NCBI GenBank assembly: GCA_017628435.1
Contig: JAGBZE010000166.1
Location: 1 to 6,001, forward strand
DNA from: Akkermansia sp.
GTDB lineage: Bacteria; Verrucomicrobiota; Verrucomicrobiia; Verrucomicrobiales; Akkermansiaceae
Direction: 5' to 3'
DNA: 6,001 nucleotides
This document shows positions 1 through 4,131 of the stretch, piece after piece (position 1 is the stretch's first letter; each line of letters begins with the position of its first letter). Position numbers and translations under genes: made by a program. The notes beneath the pieces are model-generated. The model was not told the origin of the DNA, did no database searches, and was given only the letters and a program-made list of their open reading frames with translations.

Positions 1-214
1 AGTTCAGCACATTGCGAGTGGTGGCGGGGACAGAGGGAGTAGCACCCACCTCGAAGGGGGAAGCGGTAGCCTCCTCGGCACCGAAATAACCTGCATCGGC
101 AGGAGCGCCAGCAGGCTGCTGCACAGGAGCAGCCCATTCATCGGGCACATCATTATCGGCAAAGGGAGAACCACCAGCGGGAGAAGGAGCGGGCTTCTGA
201 GGATACTTAAACAT
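1..214 (-). CDS. N-terminal part of a disordered Pro/Ala-rich protein, possibly a bactofilin (runs off the left edge)
   Basis: An open frame starts at the ATG at 214-212 and stays open to the window edge, giving 71 residues. The visible part begins MFKYPQKPAPSPAGG and is rich in Pro, Ala, Gly and acidic residues, with no hydrophobic segment, so it looks like a disordered, cytosolic N-terminal tail. The last residues read TTRNVLN. Bactofilins (polymer-forming cytoskeletal proteins) often have a short disordered, proline-rich tail followed by an N-V-L-x-S-D-V-x-I type entry into the beta-helix, so this is a reasonable guess, but the core domain is outside the window. A competing open frame on the same strand (start near 255) encodes an implausible Leu/Pro-rich product. 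Upstream of the ATG is an A-rich stretch with AAGAAAG but no real Shine-Dalgarno. It lies 151 bp downstream of menG on the same strand. I am fairly sure it is a gene and unsure of the family. Confidence 0.6.
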   Translation of the reverse strand, partial: MFKYPQKPAPSPAGGSPFADNDVPDEWAAPVQQPAGAPADAGYFGAEEATASPFEVGATPSVPATTRNVLN

Positions 215-365
215 ATTTTATTCTTTCTTAAAAGGTTAGAGAAAATTACACCCACCAGTTCCGGTGCTGTTCCTATGGTACCGTTTTACACCGCCTTTGT
301 CGATATGAAAATTTGTCAGATGAGGATTTTTTTCGTCCGCATTTTCACAGACAGCAGTGGGGGGC

Positions 366-1037
366 TCATACCTCAGCCGTGTAGATGGAAGCAATACCCA
401 TGCAAAGGGGGTGACAGACGGGGGCAGAATACCCGCAACGCTCCATCAACTGGCAGAACTGAGAGCCTCGGGGGAAAGCCTCAATGCTATCACCCAAGTA
501 ATCATACGCCCCGGAATTTCCCGTCACCCAGCCAGCAATGCGAGGCAGCACATGGTGCAGGTACAGGCGGTAAGGAGCAGCAAAGATATTCTCCGGCATG
601 CTGAAATCCAGCACAAGCAGGTGCCCGCCCGGTCGCAGCACCCGGCGGAACTCCCGCAGGGCCTTCTCATAATCTGCCATATTGCGAAGGCCAAAGGCTA
701 CCGTGGCAGCATCGAACGAGGCATCCGGCAAAGGCAGATTCATGGCATCTGCCTCCAGCACGTTGGTCAACCCGCGGCGCACGGCCACATCAAGCATCGG
801 TCGGCAGAAATCAGTGCCCAGCACCTCGATTTCCGGCAACGCCCGATTGATGGCCAGGGCCAAATCACCCGTACCGGTGGCAATATCGAGCAGATTCCGG
901 GGCTTCCACTCCGCCACCATCTGCACCACGCGGGCACGCCACATGATATCCGTGCCCAGGGACAGGATATGATTTGCCGTCACGTATCGCTCGGCAATAG
1001 ACGAGAACGCCGCGTGAACGTATGCAGGATCAGGCAT
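366..1037 (-). CDS. menG: Demethylmenaquinone / ubiquinone-biosynthesis C-methyltransferase (MenG/UbiE family)
   Basis: This SAM-dependent methyltransferase has 223 residues and, by family, methylates demethylmenaquinone to menaquinone (or the equivalent ubiquinone precursor) at the membrane face. The UbiE/COQ5 pattern is clear: AERYVTANHILSLGTDIMWR (16-34), the SAM-binding motif LLDIATGTGD (49-58), the acidic ribose-binding position D76 in GTDF, AFGLRNM (114-120), LRPGG (134-138), LDFSMP (143-148) and a Y-D-Y-L-G-D-S-I segment near 178-185. It is slightly shorter than typical homologues (about 230-250 residues), mostly at the termini. The ATG at 1037 is only three bases after the icd stop, so it is probably cotranscribed and translationally coupled with icd. 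No Shine-Dalgarno is visible. Whether the quinone is menaquinone or ubiquinone cannot be decided from this gene; menG is chosen because nothing else suggests ubiquinone. No clear terminator follows it. Confidence 0.93.
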   Translation of the reverse strand: MPDPAYVHAAFSSIAERYVTANHILSLGTDIMWRARVVQMVAEWKPRNLLDIATGTGDLALAINRALPEIEVLGTDFCRPMLDVAVRRGLTNVLEADAMNLPLPDASFDAATVAFGLRNMADYEKALREFRRVLRPGGHLLVLDFSMPENIFAAPYRLYLHHVLPRIAGWVTGNSGAYDYLGDSIEAFPRGSQFCQLMERCGYSAPVCHPLCMGIASIYTAEV

Positions 1038-1040
1038 AAA

Positions 1041-2264
1041 TTACTTGATGTGAGCCAGCAGAGCATCGCCGAAAGCAGTGGTGCTTACAGCCGTGCTGCC
1101 AGGAATCATCTCCGCCAGGTCGGCGGTCACCGTCTTATCAGAAATAGCACCCTCAATGGCGGATACGATAAGGTCTGCAGCCTCAATCCACCCCATATAG
1201 CGCAGCATCATCTCCGCAGAAAGAAGGAAGGAACAGGGGTTCACCTTGTCCAGGCCAGCCAGCTTGGGAGCTGTGCCGTGCGTAGCCTCGAACACAGCAT
1301 GCCCCGTGCGGTAGTTGATATTGGCGCCGGGAGCAATGCCGATACCACCCACCTGGGCAGCCAGAGAATCAGAGCAATAGTCGCCATTCAGGTTCAGCGT
1401 AGCCACTACGGAATGCTCCTGCGGGTGAATCAGGATTTCCTGCAGGAAGGCGTCGCAGATGCAGTCCTTGATGATGATTCCGTTGGGCAGCTTGCACCAG
1501 GGGCCATCGCCAATGGGCTCAGCACCAAACTCACGGCGAGCCAGGTCATAGCCCCAGTCGCGGAAGCCCCCCTCGGTAAACTTCATGATGTTACCCTTAT
1601 GAACCAGAGTCACATAGGGACGATTCGTCTCTATGGCGTACTGGATGGCAGAGCGTACCAGACGCTCCGTGCCTTCCTTGGACACTGGCTTGATACCGAA
1701 ACCGGAGGTCTGCGGGAAACGCACCTTGTTGGCACGCTGAGGGAACTCGCTGGAGAGCCAGTCAAAGAACTTCTCAGCCTCGGAGGTGCCACACTCAAAC
1801 TCAATACCGGCGTAGATATCTTCCGTATTCTCACGGAATATCACCATATCCACCTTCTCAGGGGCCTTCACCGGAGTTTCTATACCCTGAAAATAGCGTA
1901 CCGGGCGCACGCAGCAGTACAGGTCGAGCCCCTGACGCAGGGCAACATTCAACGAACGGATTCCCTTACCCACCGGGGTAGTCAGCGGCCCCTTGATACC
2001 CACCAAAAGCGTGCGGAATGCCTCCATGGTCTCATTCGGCAGCCAGGTACCCACGGTGTCAAAAGCCTTCTGACCAGCCAGCACTTCCTTCCACACCAGA
2101 CCGCGCTTACCGGCATAGGCCTTATCCACGGCGGCATCAATCACACGCTTGGCAGCGCGCCAGATATCCGGGCCGGAGCCATCGCCGATGATGTGGGGAA
2201 TAATGGGAAAATCGGGCACATTGAGACCCTGCCCGGTCATGGTAATAGGAGTACCTTCGCTCAT
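1041..2264 (-). CDS. icd: Isocitrate dehydrogenase (E. coli Icd type), cofactor preference uncertain
   Basis: This 407-residue enzyme of the TCA cycle oxidatively decarboxylates isocitrate to 2-oxoglutarate in the cytosol. It aligns almost end to end with E. coli Icd (416 residues). Substrate and metal residues are all present: RSLNVALR (S104, N106, R110), R120, R144 in FRENTEDIYAG with Y151, K223 in HKGNIMK, and D267, D295 and D299. S104 corresponds to the serine that AceK phosphorylates in E. coli. The NADP pocket is mixed: K334 and V341 are kept, but the positions of E. coli Tyr345, Tyr391 and Arg395 are Leu335, Ala381 and Glu385. I chose the ATG at 2264 because the homology begins just after it (PITMTGQGLNVPDFPIIP) and because the upstream ATG at 2327 would overlap the preceding small gene by 35 bases. 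It sits between that gene (28-bp gap) and menG (3-bp gap) in an apparent operon. Confidence 0.96.
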   Translation of the reverse strand: MSEGTPITMTGQGLNVPDFPIIPHIIGDGSGPDIWRAAKRVIDAAVDKAYAGKRGLVWKEVLAGQKAFDTVGTWLPNETMEAFRTLLVGIKGPLTTPVGKGIRSLNVALRQGLDLYCCVRPVRYFQGIETPVKAPEKVDMVIFRENTEDIYAGIEFECGTSEAEKFFDWLSSEFPQRANKVRFPQTSGFGIKPVSKEGTERLVRSAIQYAIETNRPYVTLVHKGNIMKFTEGGFRDWGYDLARREFGAEPIGDGPWCKLPNGIIIKDCICDAFLQEILIHPQEHSVVATLNLNGDYCSDSLAAQVGGIGIAPGANINYRTGHAVFEATHGTAPKLAGLDKVNPCSFLLSAEMMLRYMGWIEAADLIVSAIEGAISDKTVTADLAEMIPGSTAVSTTAFGDALLAHIK

Positions 2265-2292
2265 ATCAGTTACGTTTCGTTTGTTTAAATCA

Positions 2293-2478
2293 TTATTCGG
2301 CAGAAGCCTCGACAGCAGGCTGTTCATCTTTCTCTACCCCTTTGCTGTTAGCCATGGCGCAGAAGGCAAAGATAGCCGCAAGCAGTAAAGGCGGCAAAAT
2401 GTAAAAAAGAATACCATCATGCTCCCCGCGGGAAGCAGTCGTGCGTACTTTTACAGAGATTTTTCTGATAGTTGCCAT
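2293..2478 (-). CDS. Small single-helix membrane protein of unknown function
   Basis: I do not recognise this family. The 61-residue product has a basic N-terminus (MATIRKISVKVRTTASRG; K/R at 5, 6, 10, 12 and 17), a hydrophobic segment at about residues 22-43 (GILFYILPPLLLAAIFAF and onward) and an acidic tail (VEKDEQPAVEASAE). The charge pattern predicts a single transmembrane helix with the N-terminus inside. The frame extends further upstream only to a TTG at 2547, through a Cys/Trp/Phe-rich stretch that overlaps the promoter, so the ATG at 2478 is the better start. It ends in TAA 28 bp before the icd ATG and lies directly behind a good promoter, so it is probably the first gene of a unit with icd and menG. 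The evidence is the open frame, composition, promoter position and tight packing; expression is not shown. Confidence 0.62.
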   Translation of the reverse strand: MATIRKISVKVRTTASRGEHDGILFYILPPLLLAAIFAFCAMANSKGVEKDEQPAVEASAE

Positions 2479-2493
2479 ATATTTTGTGCGGGC

Positions 2494-2521
2494 ATTGTAC
2501 CAGATACGGAAAAAATTGCAA
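2494..2521 (-). promoter_or_regulatory. Putative sigma-70-type promoter for the small membrane protein-icd-menG unit
   Basis: On the minus strand TTGCAA (2521-2516) and TACAAT (2499-2494) are separated by 16 bp. They match the TTGACA and TATAAT consensus at four and five of six positions. It lies in the 65-bp gap after the lipoprotein gene. Transcription would start near 2487, leaving a leader of only about nine bases before the ATG at 2478. This is a sequence match only. Confidence 0.45.
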
Positions 2522-2543
2522 CCATAAAGAACACAGCATACTA

Positions 2544-3221
2544 TCAATCATCAGCTGTGCGCTTCCTCTCAGCCTGTTCCAGCAGACCTACAGCAGTCTG
2601 ATTTCCGGCCTCTGCAGCATTCACAAGCCAGCCCATCATCAGCTCATCATTGCGAGGCACGCCCTTCCCCGTGGCGTAACAGGTGCTGAGCATAAGGCAG
2701 GCATCCCCATTGCCCTGCATGGCTGCATAGCGCAGGTAGCGGATACCCTCAGCAATGCTGGCGTTTTTCGCGGTACCATTCAGATGCATGCGCGCCAGAA
2801 TCAACTGGGCGGGGATAGAATCATCATCAGCCATGCGTTCCAACCAATGCAGGGCACCGCTCATATTACCCGCCCGGGCCTCCATCTGTACCAGGGTCTG
2901 GCAGGCATCATCATTACCCGCATCCACCGCTGCGGCATACCACTGCCGGGCCTTCTGCATGGAGCGTGGCACACCAAGCCCCCGCTCATAGCAGAGTCCC
3001 ATAGCAGCCATGGCCCGCGGCTGCCTTTTCTCTGCAGCACGGGAGAACCACTTGAATGCCAGCTTAGAGGAGTGAATAGCCCCCTTCTGCCCGGTGAGCA
3101 GGCGGCGGCCGTACTCATACTGCGCCTCCGGGTCACCATTCACCGCAGCCTTACGCAGCTGATAGATATTGTGACACCCGGTCAGCAGCAACAAGCTGCA
3201 TGCTATGGAAAGAAGACGCAT
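2544..3221 (-). CDS. Sel1-repeat lipoprotein
   Basis: This 225-residue protein has a lipoprotein signal: MRLLSIACSLLLLTGC, a short basic start, a hydrophobic stretch and the lipobox L-T-G-C with Cys16 as the predicted lipidated residue, so it should be membrane-anchored and face the periplasm. The mature part is made of about five Sel1-like (TPR-related) helical repeats of 32-36 residues, near 30-65, 67-102, 103-134 (shortened), 135-169 and 171-206. They carry the usual A-x-x-x-L-G-x-x-Y and A-x-x-W-Y/F-x-x-A-A pattern, for example MAAMGLCYERGLGVPRS and ARQWYAAAVDAG. Sel1 repeats are protein-interaction scaffolds, and the partner cannot be told from sequence. Its ATG shares one base with the stop of the UDG gene upstream (TGATG at 3223-3219), which indicates cotranscription and coupled translation. 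No Shine-Dalgarno is seen. Confidence 0.9.
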   Translation of the reverse strand: MRLLSIACSLLLLTGCHNIYQLRKAAVNGDPEAQYEYGRRLLTGQKGAIHSSKLAFKWFSRAAEKRQPRAMAAMGLCYERGLGVPRSMQKARQWYAAAVDAGNDDACQTLVQMEARAGNMSGALHWLERMADDDSIPAQLILARMHLNGTAKNASIAEGIRYLRYAAMQGNGDACLMLSTCYATGKGVPRNDELMMGWLVNAAEAGNQTAVGLLEQAERKRTADD

Positions 3222-4027
3222 CAGCGGAAATAATTCTGTTGCTTTTCACTGACAGGCATACCCAGGCGCTGCATTACCTCCAGCATATCCTCCCACACAG
3301 AGCGGCGGGCAGAGCGTGCCTCATTGCGCAGCAGATAACTGGGATGATACGTCACACGCACCGGCACCCCCTGGCACGCAAACCACTGTCCCCGCAGCGC
3401 ACTCACCCCCTGCTGAGCCCCCAGCAATCCCTTGGCAGAACTACCGCCCAGACACACAATGCAGGCCGGCTGAATAGCCCGAATTTCCGCCATGATGAGC
3501 GGCAGACACGCCGCAAGTTCCTCCGGAGAGGGCGCACGGTTTGCCGTGCCCTGATTCTCGCCCATGGACGGGCGGAACTTGCATACGTTAGAAATATACA
3601 CATCGCTGCGCTGCAGCCCCATAGTCCCCAGAATACGGGTAAGCAACTGCCCGGCAGGCCCCACAAAAGGTTCACCCTGCCGCTCTTCCTCATACCCCGG
3701 AGCCTCCCCCACCAGCATGAGCCGGGCATGCGGATTCCCCACAGCAAAGACCATCTTTTCGCGCAGCGTACCCAGGCGGCGCGCCGGCTTCCAATCTGCA
3801 GCTTTCCGGCGAAGAAAATCCAGTTTTTCTTCCACACTCATCTCCGGCTGCTCTGCACGCGGTGCCGGGGAGACTTCCTCTACCGGCGCAGCCGGTGTCC
3901 CCTTCCTGGCATCCAGCATCCACTGACGCAGAATACCGCGAGCCTCGTCATCCACCGCCAGACGCTCCTGCCCTCCCTCCACCATATGAGTGAGAGTCTC
4001 TACCGCAAGCTGCCTGAGAGTGGTCAT
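3221..4027 (-). CDS. Uracil-DNA glycosylase, family 4-like, lacking most Fe-S cysteines
   Basis: This 268-residue enzyme should remove uracil from DNA as the first step of base excision repair. The family 4/5 core is clear: VGNPHARLMLVGEAPG (96-111), with the uracil-pocket motif GEAPG followed by EEERQGEPFVGPAGQLL, then VYISNVCKFRPSMG (143-156), an APSPEELAACLPL segment (165-177) and the HPSYLLR motif (228-234, His228). Family 4 enzymes normally hold a 4Fe-4S cluster with four cysteines: two before the first motif, one in K-C-R-P, and one in the E-x-x-x-C-x-P segment. Here only the last (C174) is in place. The region before the first motif has none, and K-C-R-P reads K-F-R-P with a cysteine two residues earlier (C149). 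The first 70 residues are a poorly conserved, partly acidic and Pro-rich extension. It is divergent from polA and overlaps the lipoprotein start by one base. The start at 4027 is supported by a -10 box just upstream. Confidence 0.9.
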   Translation of the reverse strand: MTTLRQLAVETLTHMVEGGQERLAVDDEARGILRQWMLDARKGTPAAPVEEVSPAPRAEQPEMSVEEKLDFLRRKAADWKPARRLGTLREKMVFAVGNPHARLMLVGEAPGYEEERQGEPFVGPAGQLLTRILGTMGLQRSDVYISNVCKFRPSMGENQGTANRAPSPEELAACLPLIMAEIRAIQPACIVCLGGSSAKGLLGAQQGVSALRGQWFACQGVPVRVTYHPSYLLRNEARSARRSVWEDMLEVMQRLGMPVSEKQQNYFR

Positions 4028-4033
4028 GCTTAC

Positions 4034-4061
4034 ATTCTATCACAAGCCGCCCGGATAGCAA
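4034..4061 (-). promoter_or_regulatory. Putative promoter of the UDG-lipoprotein unit
   Basis: On the minus strand TTGCTA (4061-4056) and TAGAAT (4039-4034) are separated by 16 bp, matching the sigma-70 consensus at four and five of six positions. Only six bases separate the -10 box from the UDG ATG, so transcription would start at or within a base or two of the start codon, predicting a leaderless or nearly leaderless message. Confidence 0.45.
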
Positions 4062-4093
4062 GAAAAAGCGTTTCGTGCTGTCCTGCATTTCAC

Positions 4094-4122
4094 TTGCGGC
4101 ATGGGGGAGAATATGCTACATT
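4094..4122 (+). promoter_or_regulatory. Putative polA promoter
   Basis: TTGCGG (4094-4099) and TACATT (4117-4122) have 17-bp spacing, with four of six matches each, in an AT-rich run (TACATTATATACATA) that ends at the polA ATG. A TATATA at 4122-4127 is an alternative -10. Either choice gives a leader of a few bases or none. A GGGGGAGA at 4103-4110 is too far (about 22 bases) from the ATG to be its ribosome site. Confidence 0.35.
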
Positions 4123-4131
4123 ATATACATA

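Noticed and set aside
306..347. Inverted repeat TGAAAAT / ATTTTCA flanking a T-run, as a terminator after menG
   Set aside because: The arms are only 7 bp and AT-rich, the spacing is 28 bases, and on the transcribed strand the run is A rather than T.
357..2288. A 643-codon plus-strand open frame running antisense across menG and icd
   Set aside because: It is exactly phase-aligned with the codons of both minus-strand genes, which happen to share a frame. It is open because those genes use no TTA, CTA or TCA codons. Its product is rich in His, Gln and Arg and matches no family I know, while both sense genes are unmistakable.
2265..2327. Upstream ATG at 2327 as the icd start (21 extra residues)
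   Set aside because: The extra residues do not match Icd, and they would overlap the small membrane protein gene by 35 bases; homology starts after the ATG at 2264.
3224..3241. C-terminal QQNYF of UDG as a clamp-binding motif
   Set aside because: Only the Gln and Phe fit the bacterial consensus; the hydrophobic Leu positions are missing.
4046..4100. Inverted GCCGC / GCGGC arms in the UDG-polA intergenic region, as a shared operator
   Set aside because: Only five paired bases, 45 bases apart, with no extended symmetry; this is expected by chance.
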